DNA of 43,296 nucleotides from an uncultured Clostridia bacterium. GTDB lineage: Bacteria > Bacillota > Clostridia > UBA1381. Where the stretch lies: NCBI GenBank assembly GCA_934462945.1, contig CAKSJF010000009.1:1-43296 (forward strand), in the 5' to 3' direction. The notes under the pieces are model-generated. The model saw only the letters and a list, made by a program, of their open reading frames with translations, had not been told where the DNA came from and made no database searches. Each line of letters opens with the position of its first letter. Position 1 is the first letter of the stretch. Made by a program: the position numbers and the translations under genes. Shown piece by piece: positions 1 through 7,250 of the stretch.

Positions 1-6
1 GGGGGA

Positions 7-80
7 CGGTCAGAACCGCGGTGTGACCGAGCCGCAGCGAGAAACTGTCACGCAGTGACTGAGGGATTGTCACAAAATCC
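7..80 (+). repeat. Partial interspersed repeat (two short hairpins)
   Basis: No gene is visible in the first 235 bases. Positions 7-12 and 24-29 form CGGTCA/TGACCG arms. Positions 47-51 and 55-59 form a GTCAC/GTGAC hairpin, followed by GACTGAGGGATTGT. The 45-70 segment resembles the end of a second copy at 34360-34407 on the minus strand (shared CTGTC, GAC and TGAGGGATTG blocks). This looks like one edge of a dispersed clostridial intergenic repeat that extends beyond the window. From 81 to 235 the DNA is very AT-rich, with an 8-bp inverted repeat (TGCCATTT at 92-99, AAATGGCA at 129-136) and no convincing promoter. Confidence 0.45.
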
Positions 81-235
81 TTAAAACATATTGCCATTTT
101 TTATTATATAACAAAAAATATTTATTGTAAATGGCAGAATAGTATAAATTTCAAAAGAAATTGTCCGAAGAATCTATTGTAATTTCACACAGGGGGATTA
201 TAATGAAAGTGAAATCTAACTTAGGAGGAACGAAC

Positions 236-883
236 ATGAAAATTTTTATTGACACTGCAAATGTAGAAGAAATCAAGGCTGCGAACGATTTAGGGGTGGT
301 TTGCGGCGTTACCACCAACCCGTCCTTAATTGCAAAAGAGGGACGCGTCTTTGAGGAGGTTGTCCGCGAGATTACTTCTATTGTAGACGGTCCAATTTCT
401 GCCGAGGTCATCAGCTTAGAATCGGAAAAGATGGTTTCTGAAGCAAAGGAATTAGCAAAAATACATAAAAACATTGTGATCAAAATTCCGATGACCGCAG
501 AGGGATTAAAGGCTGTAAAGCAGCTTTCCGCACTCGGAATCAAAACGAATGTCACCTTGATTTTCAGTCCGGCACAGGCATTACTGGCTGCACGTGCAGG
601 CGCAAGCTATGTAAGCCCCTTTATCGGACGTTTAAACGACATTTCCGCAAACGGAAACAGTCTGATCGAGGCAATTGCAGATATCTTTGCGATTCATGAT
701 ATTCAGACTGAAATTATCGCTGCAAGCATCCGGAGTCCGGAGGACGCAGTGGACGCGGCACGCGCAGGCGCACACATTGCCACCATTCCCTACAAGGTAA
801 TCTGCCAGATGATTTCTCATCCGCTGACCGATGCCGGCATTGAACGTTTCCTGAAGGACTGGGAAAGCGTTCCAAATAAATAA
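236..883 (+). CDS. Small transaldolase / fructose-6-phosphate aldolase-like protein (TalC/MipB subfamily)
   Basis: A 215-residue single-domain class I aldolase. It opens with MKIFIDTANV and has the VTTNPS strand motif near residues 25-30. The Schiff-base lysine is Lys83 in IVIKIPMTAEGLKA, the position used by the TalC/FSA subfamily. The family transfers dihydroxyacetone units between sugar phosphates, or cleaves fructose 6-phosphate; sequence alone does not separate the two activities. I chose the ATG at 236 because AGGAGG (223-228) sits 7 nt upstream; the frame is open from 161 but that part is not family sequence. It is the first gene of an operon: the ROK kinase starts 10 nt after its stop. 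Together with a GmhA-type isomerase downstream, a role in C7 or pentose-phosphate sugar metabolism is inferred. Length is normal for the subfamily. Confidence 0.88.
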   Translation: MKIFIDTANVEEIKAANDLGVVCGVTTNPSLIAKEGRVFEEVVREITSIVDGPISAEVISLESEKMVSEAKELAKIHKNIVIKIPMTAEGLKAVKQLSALGIKTNVTLIFSPAQALLAARAGASYVSPFIGRLNDISANGNSLIEAIADIFAIHDIQTEIIAASIRSPEDAVDAARAGAHIATIPYKVICQMISHPLTDAGIERFLKDWESVPNK

Positions 884-893
884 AGGGATAAAT

Positions 894-1841
894 ATGATGA
901 ACTATACAGGAATTGATATTGGCGGCACAAAATGCGCGGTCATGACTGGAAGTGCAGAAACCGGCATTACCGAAAAAATTAAATTTGAAACAACAAGCGT
1001 AGAGGAAACGCTTGCAAACATTATTTCCGGTGTGGAGAAATTAGGCGCAGAAAATGCAATCGGAATCAGCTGCGGAGGTCCTTTGGATTCCAAGCGCGGT
1101 GTGATTCTCTCTCCCCCGAATCTGCCCGGATGGGATCATATTGAGATTGTAAAGCTGCTCCGGGAACGTTTTTCTGTCCCTGTCGGCATCCAGAACGACG
1201 CGAACGCATGCGCGCTTGCAGAGTGGAAATACGGTGCAGGAAAAGGGACACAAAACATGATCTTTCTGACCTTCGGCACAGGACTTGGCGCAGGGCTGAT
1301 TTTAGACGGCAGGCTCTATTCCGGCACAAACGACATGGCAGGCGAGGCAGGGCATATCCGCTTAGAAAACTTCGGTCCGGTCGGCTATGGAAAGCGCGGA
1401 TCGTTTGAGGGTTTTTGCTCTGGTGGAGGCATTGCGGAATTAGGAAAAATGCTGGCACGCGAAAAACTGCAAACCGGCTGCGCCCCTGCCTACTGCAAGG
1501 ACTATGCCGCGCTCGAATCCATCACGGCAAAATCCATTGCCGAGTGTGCAGCAGCAGGCGATCCGACAGCAAAACGCGTGTATGAAATCTGCGGAGAAAA
1601 GCTGGGTGCAGGACTTTCGATTCTGATTGATCTTTTGAATCCGGAACGAATTGTAATCGGCAGTGTGTTTGAGCGCAGCGGCTATTTGATGCGTGCAGAA
1701 ATGGAAAAGGTGATCGCAAGAGAAACACTCTCCTATGCGCGCGAGGTCTGCGAGGTTGTTCCGGCAAAATTAGGAGACAAAATCGGCGACTGGGCAGCCA
1801 TTGCCACTGCCGAAAATGTATATCTGGAGGAAACAAAATGA
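894..1841 (+). CDS. ROK-family sugar kinase lacking the usual cysteine cluster
   Basis: A 315-residue cytoplasmic kinase of the ROK family (ASKHA fold), which phosphorylates hexoses or N-acetylhexosamines with ATP. The phosphate-1 loop is GIDIGGTK (residues 6-13), the catalytic aspartate is Asp102 in QNDANA, and the second phosphate motif is LTFGTGLGAG (125-134). The metal/sugar histidine is His154 in EAGHIR. Oddly, the zinc cluster that normally follows (GCGxxGCxE type) is replaced by GPVGYGKRGSFEGFCSG around 161-177, with only one cysteine. Structural zinc may be lost, and substrate choice may differ from classical glucokinase. The start is ATG 894 or the adjacent ATG 897, with AAAGGGA at 883-889. 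Its TGA overlaps the next gene's ATG, so it is translationally coupled to the isomerase. The substrate is unknown. Confidence 0.85.
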   Translation: MMNYTGIDIGGTKCAVMTGSAETGITEKIKFETTSVEETLANIISGVEKLGAENAIGISCGGPLDSKRGVILSPPNLPGWDHIEIVKLLRERFSVPVGIQNDANACALAEWKYGAGKGTQNMIFLTFGTGLGAGLILDGRLYSGTNDMAGEAGHIRLENFGPVGYGKRGSFEGFCSGGGIAELGKMLAREKLQTGCAPAYCKDYAALESITAKSIAECAAAGDPTAKRVYEICGEKLGAGLSILIDLLNPERIVIGSVFERSGYLMRAEMEKVIARETLSYAREVCEVVPAKLGDKIGDWAAIATAENVYLEETK

Positions 1842-2431
1842 AAGAATTATTCACACGATACCCTGCTCTGTCGGTCTGTTGGCAGGATATCCAAAAGGCG
1901 CTTTGTCTGATCATTGACACCTACGAAAACGGCGGAAAGACGCTGGTTTGCGGAAACGGCGGAAGTGCGGCAGACAGTGAGCATATTGTGGGCGAGCTGA
2001 TGAAAGGCTTTTTGAAAAAGCGTCCGGTGACAGATGAGCGGATTCCGGAGGATCTGCAAAAAAAACTGCAAGGCTCTCTCCCGGCAATTTCTCTGCCGAG
2101 TCAGTGCGCAATTTTATCGGCATTTATTAACGACGTTGCGCCGGAAAATGCCTATGCACAGTTGGTTTACGGCTATGCAAAGGAGCACGATCTTCTAATC
2201 GGCATTTCCACCTCCGGAAACTCGGAAAACGTGGTCAATGCCGTCCGCGTGGCAAAGGCTCTGAACATCCGGACAATTTCGCTGACCGGAGCAAGAGAAA
2301 GCAAGCTTTCCGAACTCTCGGATGTGACCGTCCGCGTGCCGGAAACAGAAACCTACAAGGTGCAGGAATTACATCTTCCGGTTTATCACTATCTATGCGC
2401 GGCATGTGAAGAACATTTTTTTGATGAATAA
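1838..2431 (+). CDS. gmhA: GmhA-type SIS-domain phosphoheptose isomerase
   Basis: A 197-residue SIS protein of the GmhA/DiaA group. The SIS signatures are GNGGSAAD (39-46) and STSGNSENV (124-132). Residues His49, Glu53, Gln176 and His184 match the spacing of the zinc ligands of E. coli GmhA (H61, E65, Q172, H180). A catalytic sedoheptulose-7-phosphate isomerase is therefore more likely than the non-catalytic DiaA form. The reaction would give D-glycero-D-manno-heptose 7-phosphate. The start ATG overlaps the kinase stop by 4 nt. No HldE-like heptose kinase or adenylyltransferase lies in the window, so the pathway endpoint is open: a heptose for a surface glycan, or salvage of a C7 sugar. The operon ends at the hairpin starting 6 nt after the stop. 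Confidence 0.82.
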   Translation: MKELFTRYPALSVCWQDIQKALCLIIDTYENGGKTLVCGNGGSAADSEHIVGELMKGFLKKRPVTDERIPEDLQKKLQGSLPAISLPSQCAILSAFINDVAPENAYAQLVYGYAKEHDLLIGISTSGNSENVVNAVRVAKALNIRTISLTGARESKLSELSDVTVRVPETETYKVQELHLPVYHYLCAACEEHFFDE

Positions 2432-2437
2432 AAAAGT

Positions 2438-2469
2438 GGCAGGAATTTCAGGATTCCTGCCGTTTTTTC
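2438..2469. terminator. Bidirectional intrinsic terminator between convergent operons
   Basis: A perfect 9-bp stem, GGCAGGAAT (2438-2446) and ATTCCTGCC (2453-2461), with a 6-nt loop. It is followed by GTTTTTTC on the plus strand and preceded by AATAAAAAAG, which gives a U-run on the minus strand. It serves gmhA (plus) and overlaps the last codons and stop of the GIY-YIG gene (minus). Confidence 0.88.
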
Positions 2470-2702
2470 ATCAGTTTTAATTTTTCTGTTCTGGCGAGTT
2501 GTTTGATCTCCCATTCCCGGTGCATAGCCTCCTGCTTGGTTTTGTAGACTTCCGTATAAACCAGCCTCACAGGTCGGCGGGCGGCGGTATATTTTGCGCC
2601 GCGTCCGGCATTATGCTGCTGCTCTCTCCGCTTGGGGTCGGTGGTATAGCCGCAGTAGAGCGTACCGTCCGCACACTCCATCAGATAAACATAATGCTCC
2701 AT
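2448..2702 (-). CDS. GIY-YIG domain protein (UPF0213/YhbQ-like)
   Basis: An 84-residue protein that is essentially one GIY-YIG nuclease domain. YVYLMECADGTLYCGYT (4-20) is the variant GIY...YIG motif; Arg26 and Glu64 in HREWEIKQL fit the catalytic Arg and the family glutamate. The length is typical of stand-alone UPF0213 members, whose cellular role is poorly defined; DNA repair or nuclease activity has been suggested. Its ATG overlaps the alpha-galactosidase stop (TAATG), so it is translated from the same message. The pairing is probably accidental co-transcription. Its 3' end is embedded in the terminator hairpin. Confidence 0.85.
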   Translation of the reverse strand: MEHYVYLMECADGTLYCGYTTDPKRREQQHNAGRGAKYTAARRPVRLVYTEVYKTKQEAMHREWEIKQLARTEKLKLMKKRQES

Positions 2703-4882
2703 TACTTTACCTTTCGGAACGCAATCACTCTGCTCGAAAAATCCGCCTCATTCCGGTACTGCACACCGATATTGGCAAGCGTCTTTCCGGAAACAAGCTC
2801 CCCGGTTTCACAGTTCTGATAACTTGCATCCTCACACAATCCCATCAGACGGATATATTCATACGGATTCTCCGCGTGGTTCATCAGGCTGTACGCACAG
2901 AACAGCACTTCTTCCCCATCCTCTGAAACAAATTCAAAGACGGCGCACTCTCCCTCAAAGGGGGAACGCAGGCGGTACATGTTTCCAAACTGAATGGTCT
3001 TGCGATAACGCTTGAATTGTTCAATCGCATTTTTTGCCGTTTCCAGTTCCTCCGGTGAAAGCTTATTCAAATCCAACTCAAACCCAAACTGCCCCATCAT
3101 GGCAACATCTGCACGCATCTGCATACTGGTGGTTCTGCCCACCTGATGGTTCGGAACAGCAGAAACATGCGCTCCCATGGTGATTGCCGGATAGGCAATG
3201 CTTGTTCCGTACTGAATATAGAGCCGCTCTACCGCGTCCGAATCGTCGCTTGTCCAAACCTGCGGCATATAGTAGAGCATGCCGGCATCAAACCGTCCGC
3301 CGCCGCCCGAGCAGCTTTCAAACAGGATGTCAGGGAAACGCTCGGTAAGTGTTTCTAAAACGCGGTAAAGTCCTAAAATATAGCGGTGTGCCGTTTCTCT
3401 CTGTCGTTCCGCCGGCAGCGCTGCCGATCCGATTTCCGTCATATGGCGGTTCATATCCCATTTAATATATGAAATTTTCGATTCGGACAAAAGCTTTGTC
3501 ATGACCTCTAAGATATAGTCGCAAACCTCCGGATTGGAATAGTCTAACGTCAACTGATTCCGATGCTCAGAGCGATGCCGTCCCGGAACATGCAGACACC
3601 AGTCCGGATGCGCTTTGTAAAGCTGGCTGATGGGCGAAACCATCTCCGGCTCAAACCACAGTCCGAATTTCATACCCATCTGTTCAATTTTTTCCGAAAG
3701 TCCGGAAATGCCGTCCGGGAGCTTTTTGAAATTCACAAACCAGTCTCCGAGGGAGCAGTCGTCGTTATTCCGTTCTCCGAACCAGCCGTCATCCAGCACC
3801 ATCAGCTCCACGCCGATTTCCTTTGCTTTTTTTGCAATATTTAAGATCTTTTCCTCGTTAAAATCAAAGTAGGTTGCTTCCCAGTTATTGATCAGTACCG
3901 GACGTTCTGCAAGCTTATATTTCCCGCGGCAGAGATGATTGCGGTATAGGTTGTGATAAATCCGCGACATACCGCCGATTCCGCAGTCGGAATACACCAT
4001 GACAACCTCCGGTGCAGTGAAGTCCTCGCCCGGCTCTAACCGCCAGTTAAAGTCAAACGGATTTAATCCCATAAACATTCTGGTCAGATTATTATTGCTG
4101 ACCTCTGCGCCGGCAAGGAAATTTCCGCTGTAGACAAAATTCATGCCATATGCCTCCCCCGACTCCTCGGTGGTATTCCTTCGCACAAGAGCAATCATAG
4201 GATTCATCTGATGTCCGGACGCACCGCGCTTACTGTCCACCGTCATACCGCCATGGAAAAGCGGTGTCCGCTGAATCTGACGCTCTCTTGCCCATTTTCC
4301 CCAAAGGCTGATCATCTCAAAATCCATGCCGTGGAAATCCACGCTTGCCGATAAAATCCGGCTGATATTGATCACGCTGTCTCCGTGATTTTCCACGCGC
4401 ACACTCCGGGTAACCGCATCCTTTTCGGAAAACACCGAATACACCAATACAAAATCTGCGCCGGTCTTTTCGTCATGCAGGGTAATTTCCAGGGTTTCTG
4501 CGTCTCCATCTTCCGAATAGGTGGAGGGAAGCCCCGAAAGGCGCGGCTTTCCGTCTATGATTTTGTGCGACACGTAACGGAAATCCGTGATCGACGAGCC
4601 GTCCTCATAAATGGCATGAAATGCCGGACTCCGAAGATCGGTGTTGCCGTAAACCGGGTATTCCATCGGCAGACACTCCGAGGAAAGTCCGCTTTCGTTA
4701 TATGCCGAGAATCCATAGCGGATGGTCGGTGCGGCATACTCCAGAGACGGAATCTCATCAATCCGCTTTCCCCAATAAGCATGCACCAGGTAACTGTCCA
4801 TCAACCCCAAAATATAACTGGTGTTGTTCGTATGTAAATAAAAAATTTTCTTTTCTTCATCAAAAATAATTGCCATATTCAT
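2702..4882 (-). CDS. GH36 alpha-galactosidase
   Basis: A 726-residue intracellular alpha-galactosidase of GH36 (no signal peptide), of the Gram-positive AgaN/RafA length. It has an N-terminal beta-sandwich (about 1-320), then a TIM barrel with MVLDDGWFG (361-369) and GLWFEPEMVSP (407-417). The nucleophile is Asp476 in YIKWDMNR; the substrate loop is ESCSGGGGRFD (522-532) and the acid/base is Asp546 in WTSDDSD. It hydrolyses terminal alpha-1,6-galactose from melibiose or raffinose-type oligosaccharides. Two ATGs (4882 and 4876) are possible; AAGG and CAGGA upstream fit either. A promoter lies at 4907-4936. No transporter is adjacent, so imported substrate must come through a system elsewhere. 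All catalytic residues are present. Confidence 0.93.
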   Translation of the reverse strand: MNMAIIFDEEKKIFYLHTNNTSYILGLMDSYLVHAYWGKRIDEIPSLEYAAPTIRYGFSAYNESGLSSECLPMEYPVYGNTDLRSPAFHAIYEDGSSITDFRYVSHKIIDGKPRLSGLPSTYSEDGDAETLEITLHDEKTGADFVLVYSVFSEKDAVTRSVRVENHGDSVINISRILSASVDFHGMDFEMISLWGKWARERQIQRTPLFHGGMTVDSKRGASGHQMNPMIALVRRNTTEESGEAYGMNFVYSGNFLAGAEVSNNNLTRMFMGLNPFDFNWRLEPGEDFTAPEVVMVYSDCGIGGMSRIYHNLYRNHLCRGKYKLAERPVLINNWEATYFDFNEEKILNIAKKAKEIGVELMVLDDGWFGERNNDDCSLGDWFVNFKKLPDGISGLSEKIEQMGMKFGLWFEPEMVSPISQLYKAHPDWCLHVPGRHRSEHRNQLTLDYSNPEVCDYILEVMTKLLSESKISYIKWDMNRHMTEIGSAALPAERQRETAHRYILGLYRVLETLTERFPDILFESCSGGGGRFDAGMLYYMPQVWTSDDSDAVERLYIQYGTSIAYPAITMGAHVSAVPNHQVGRTTSMQMRADVAMMGQFGFELDLNKLSPEELETAKNAIEQFKRYRKTIQFGNMYRLRSPFEGECAVFEFVSEDGEEVLFCAYSLMNHAENPYEYIRLMGLCEDASYQNCETGELVSGKTLANIGVQYRNEADFSSRVIAFRKVK

Positions 4883-4906
4883 TCCTGCCTTTTTGTGTTT
4901 TTTTAT

Positions 4907-4936
4907 ATTTTATCATCCATGTTTCCTTTTTGTCAA
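4907..4936 (-). promoter_or_regulatory. Promoter of the alpha-galactosidase operon
   Basis: On the minus strand TTGACA (4936-4931) is followed after 18 nt by TAAAAT (4912-4907), about 25 nt before the first ATG. The -10 box sits in the string TGATAAAATAT, which resembles half of the palindromes at 29735 and 31256; here that resemblance is explained by the -10 itself. Confidence 0.55.
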
Positions 4937-4953
4937 GATCGGTATTTGACTTT

Positions 4954-5220
4954 TTACTGATAAATTTCCCGTCTATGCCCTACATTCAGAATCAGAATGA
5001 TGATTTTCTGATCGTCAATTTTTGCAAGCAGACGGTAATCTCCCACGCGATAGCGCCATTCTCCGCTCCTGTTTGCTGTCAATCCCTTTCCAAACAGCCG
5101 CGGATTTTCACAATTTTCAAGGTTTTTCCGTATCCACCCTAAAATCAGCGCCGCGGTATGACGATCTAATTTTTTTAAATCTTTTAATGCCCTTTGTGAA
5201 AATTCAACCCGGTATTTCAT
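4954..5220 (-). CDS. RelE/ParE-superfamily toxin
   Basis: An 88-residue RelE-fold toxin. It opens with YRVEFSQRALKDLKKL (3-18), continues with the central WRYRVGDYRLLAKI strand (54-67), and ends in the family tail VGHRREIYQ with basic and Tyr residues suited to mRNA cleavage. RelE-type toxins cleave mRNA in the ribosomal A site when freed from antitoxin; ParE-type members poison gyrase, and sequence reading favours RelE. The ATG overlaps the antitoxin stop by 4 nt, so it follows the antitoxin in a bicistronic unit. Length and tail are intact, so the toxin is probably functional. The pair lies between two carbohydrate operons and may stabilise this region. Confidence 0.88.
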   Translation of the reverse strand: MKYRVEFSQRALKDLKKLDRHTAALILGWIRKNLENCENPRLFGKGLTANRSGEWRYRVGDYRLLAKIDDQKIIILILNVGHRREIYQ

Positions 5221-5438
5221 TGGAGTCCAAGCTCCCTTTCCACCTCATCCAGCGAATAGGTAACCGGATCTTTTTGATATTCCTCCAAGGACTTTTGAAA
5301 TACCTCTAAATCATATTCATCCTCAATTTTTTCAATGACTGCCTGACGAATCAATTCGGATACGGAAAGCTGATTCAGCTGTGCATATTTCTTAATCAGC
5401 AGCATTTCCTGATCGTTTAATCTTAACGAAATTGTCAT
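5217..5438 (-). CDS. RelB/DinJ-like ribbon-helix-helix antitoxin
   Basis: A 73-residue antitoxin. Residues 1-8 (MTISLRLN) form the DNA-contacting ribbon. Two helices follow (9-22 and 25-43, with LSVSELIRQAVIEKIEDEY), then an acidic C-terminal tail (44-73) of the kind that wraps the toxin. RHH dimers bind palindromic operators and repress their own promoter. Such a palindrome lies 17 nt upstream of the ATG and overlaps the -10 box, matching autoregulation. The RBS is AGAAAGGGGCG just upstream of ATG 5438. Confidence 0.87.
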   Translation of the reverse strand: MTISLRLNDQEMLLIKKYAQLNQLSVSELIRQAVIEKIEDEYDLEVFQKSLEEYQKDPVTYSLDEVERELGLQ

Positions 5439-5454
5439 ATCAAACGCCCCTTTC

Positions 5455-5491
5455 TGTAATACATTGTATTACAGTTTGCTTGTTTTGTCAA
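5455..5491 (-). promoter_or_regulatory. Toxin-antitoxin promoter with overlapping operator
   Basis: On the minus strand TTGACA (5491-5486), 17 nt spacer and TACAAT (5468-5463) make a near-consensus promoter. The perfect inverted repeat TGTAATAC-ATT-GTATTACA spans 5455-5473 and covers the whole -10 box. Binding of the RHH antitoxin or the complex there would block RNA polymerase. Confidence 0.82.
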
Positions 5492-5525
5492 TAGCATCGG
5501 CAAGAAAAAATTTTTTATACGGAAT

Positions 5526-5657
5526 TTACAGCGTTTTTAACTTTCTCAAAACCTCCGTTTCTCCTCTGCTGCCCACACCGCAGCCGCGCTCTGTACACGA
5601 GAGATAATGATTAAAAATCCCCCATTTTCTTTCTCTGAACCAATCTGTTTTTTTCAT
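5526..5657 (-). pseudogene. Truncated N-terminal remnant resembling an alpha-L-fucosidase-like hydrolase
   Basis: A 43-codon frame starting at ATG 5657 and ending at TAA 5528-5526. It begins 18 nt after the stop of the upstream glycosidase-like gene and has GAGGAG at 5670-5675. Its first 20 residues read MKKTDWFRERKWGIFNHYLS. The WFxxxKWGIFxHY pattern is what I would expect at the mature N-terminus of GH29-like proteins (compare WF...FGIFIHWG). After that the similarity stops and the frame runs into a stop shortly before the toxin-antitoxin promoter. I read it as the stump of a deleted second hydrolase gene in this operon. The family assignment rests on a short motif; it could also be a small unrelated ORF. 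Confidence 0.4.
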
Positions 5658-5675
5658 GTTTCAAACACGCTCCTC

Positions 5676-7139
5676 TTAAATAAGTTTTATAATTACACCC
5701 GGCTCGGAGGTGTCACCTGCCGGATTGCAGCTTGTCCCAATCTGATGGATCAGCTCACCGGGAATGATGATCCGATCCGATTCTATGTGAATTTTTTCTG
5801 TCACATCAAAGGCACATTCTCCTGCTAAATCCTGTATCAAGACAGCAGAAAGCGGCTTAACACCCTTTATATGAAGTGTGCGATATTCTCCGAAAACACC
5901 AACAGTATCTGCACCGTGACAGTCAATCAAAACATCGCATGCCGGAATCCGGTAGGTTCGGTCGCTCGTTCTTCCCAAAGCGGCAACAGCGCACACCCCA
6001 TTGGAATTTTTCGATGCGACAAGATACGGTTCCATGCCATGCTCACTCTCTAAAACCTGCGGCAATTCCATATTTCGTGAAATTGCCGCCGGCGCTTTCT
6101 TCGTCAGCACCCAATCCCGGATACACCCCTCCATAAACGGATGAGAAAACCACCACTGTTCCATTTCTTCTTCTGTATTTTCAAACCGCCAGGAATCGGA
6201 ATAAAGCTTTTCCGAAACATGTACCCCATCCATCGCAAATGCCGGGGCAATCCGATGCCATCTTGCCGCTCTTGTGACCTCACAGATTTTGGACTTTAAA
6301 TTCCGGTGTACTGCCGGAAAGGACAGATCCGCTTTTCCGTTCATAAAATTTCCCTGGTACGGATGGCGCATAATGCCCATGGAAAAGCCTCCTGCAGCCG
6401 CAATATATGCCTCATCCTCACAGTTCACCAATCCGCGGTATCCCGGTTCGGTCTTTGGAAGATCGGAAAAAGCCGCAAGCTTTTCCATCGTCATCGGAAT
6501 CGACATAATCGCCGGAACATCATAAGTACGGAACACATCCGATACCGGTATCAATTCCCGGATAATTGCATGCTCAAGGGTAAGCTTAGGGGCAAGTTCA
6601 TGTCCAAGCTTTGTCAGCATTTTCCGGAAATCCGGATCGTCTGCATGCTTTCCCCAGTCTACTTTCCAATAGGAAAAGCCGGAAAAGTTCGCATCCTGAA
6701 ACCGTGTTTCCCAGTATTTTTTGCCGTCAAACCGTTCGGATTCCTGCGCGCAAACCCATCCTCCCAAGCCTTTCCAGCCAAGACTTTTGATTCTTTCGGT
6801 AAGCGATAACAGCGCTTCGGCATTCGATTGTTTTCCACCGACCGATTCCGGAAATTTCTCCTTGTTCAAAACAAGACTTCCATAATAGCTTTCATCCCCA
6901 TCCGGCGGCACATCCCAGCTATCATCCATCACAAAATATAAATCTCTCCTTGCATCCGGATAAAAATATGCCCAGCCAAAGGGTTTTTCCTGCGCAAAAA
7001 GAGCTTTTTCGCCAAGAATCTGCCGCTGCATTTTGGGTTTTCCGTCATTGGTAGCGTAAAGCTGTGTCTGCCAGGTACAGTAATAATCCGGCGTTTGATT
7101 TTCACAGTCCGGAATCAAATTCATGTTTGTTTTTTTCAT
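5676..7139 (-). CDS. Putative TIM-barrel glycosidase (clan GH-D-like), family not recognised
   Basis: A 487-residue cytoplasmic protein without signal peptide. Motifs recall the GH27/GH31/GH36 barrel: LYFVMDDSWDVP (67-78) resembles the LDDGW strand, and FSYWKVDWGKH (155-165) resembles the KWD nucleophile strand, making Asp161 the candidate nucleophile. LEHAI (188-192) and FRTYDVPAIMSIPM (203-216) continue the barrel, and a beta-rich tail follows. The exact family and substrate are not recognisable to me. I start at ATG 7139 because AGAGG lies 7 nt upstream; an in-frame extension to 7247 would run into the divergent promoter region and is unlikely. It is divergent from the AraC regulator, which probably controls it, and was probably co-transcribed with the remnant downstream. 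Confidence 0.62.
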   Translation of the reverse strand: MKKTNMNLIPDCENQTPDYYCTWQTQLYATNDGKPKMQRQILGEKALFAQEKPFGWAYFYPDARRDLYFVMDDSWDVPPDGDESYYGSLVLNKEKFPESVGGKQSNAEALLSLTERIKSLGWKGLGGWVCAQESERFDGKKYWETRFQDANFSGFSYWKVDWGKHADDPDFRKMLTKLGHELAPKLTLEHAIIRELIPVSDVFRTYDVPAIMSIPMTMEKLAAFSDLPKTEPGYRGLVNCEDEAYIAAAGGFSMGIMRHPYQGNFMNGKADLSFPAVHRNLKSKICEVTRAARWHRIAPAFAMDGVHVSEKLYSDSWRFENTEEEMEQWWFSHPFMEGCIRDWVLTKKAPAAISRNMELPQVLESEHGMEPYLVASKNSNGVCAVAALGRTSDRTYRIPACDVLIDCHGADTVGVFGEYRTLHIKGVKPLSAVLIQDLAGECAFDVTEKIHIESDRIIIPGELIHQIGTSCNPAGDTSEPGVIIKLI

Positions 7140-7158
7140 ATGCATACCTCTTTTTTTC

Positions 7159-7219
7159 ATTATAGCATGAACCTCCTCTTGACACCATACACAAATCATG
7201 CTATAATATGCACAAATCA
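7159..7219. promoter_or_regulatory. Divergent promoters with mirrored -10 boxes and AraC-type direct repeats
   Basis: Plus strand: TTGACA (7179-7184), 17 nt, TATAAT (7202-7207) with extended TGC drives the AraC gene. Minus strand: extended TGCTATAAT with -10 at 7164-7159 drives the hydrolase; its -35 position (about 7187-7182, TGGTGT) is poor, as in activator-dependent promoters. The two -10 regions are a perfect 12-bp inverted repeat (7159-7170 and 7196-7207). Two direct repeats, ATACACAAATCA (7187-7198) and ATGCACAAATCA (7208-7219), are offset by 21 bp, two helical turns, the spacing usual for AraC-family half-sites. Confidence 0.7.
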
Positions 7220-7250
7220 ACGATCTTATTTTTTGAACAGGAGACATGCT

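Noticed and set aside
161..235. Upstream 25-codon extension of the transaldolase frame
   Set aside because: The extension is not family sequence, and a strong AGGAGG lies directly before ATG 236.
1066..1458. Open frames antisense to the ROK kinase and similar antisense frames elsewhere
   Set aside because: They are shadows of the conserved coding strand, without ribosome sites or recognisable domains.
4901..4919. Third copy of the palindromic operator before the alpha-galactosidase gene
   Set aside because: Only one arm matches, and the match coincides with the -10 box of an ordinary promoter.
7140..7247. N-terminal extension of the barrel glycosidase to 7247
   Set aside because: It would begin upstream of its own -10 box; ATG 7139 has AGAGG 7 nt upstream.
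7095..7250. Longer AraC start at 7095
   Set aside because: It overlaps the divergent promoters and the consensus -35/-10 boxes; ATG 7251 has AGGAGA at good distance.
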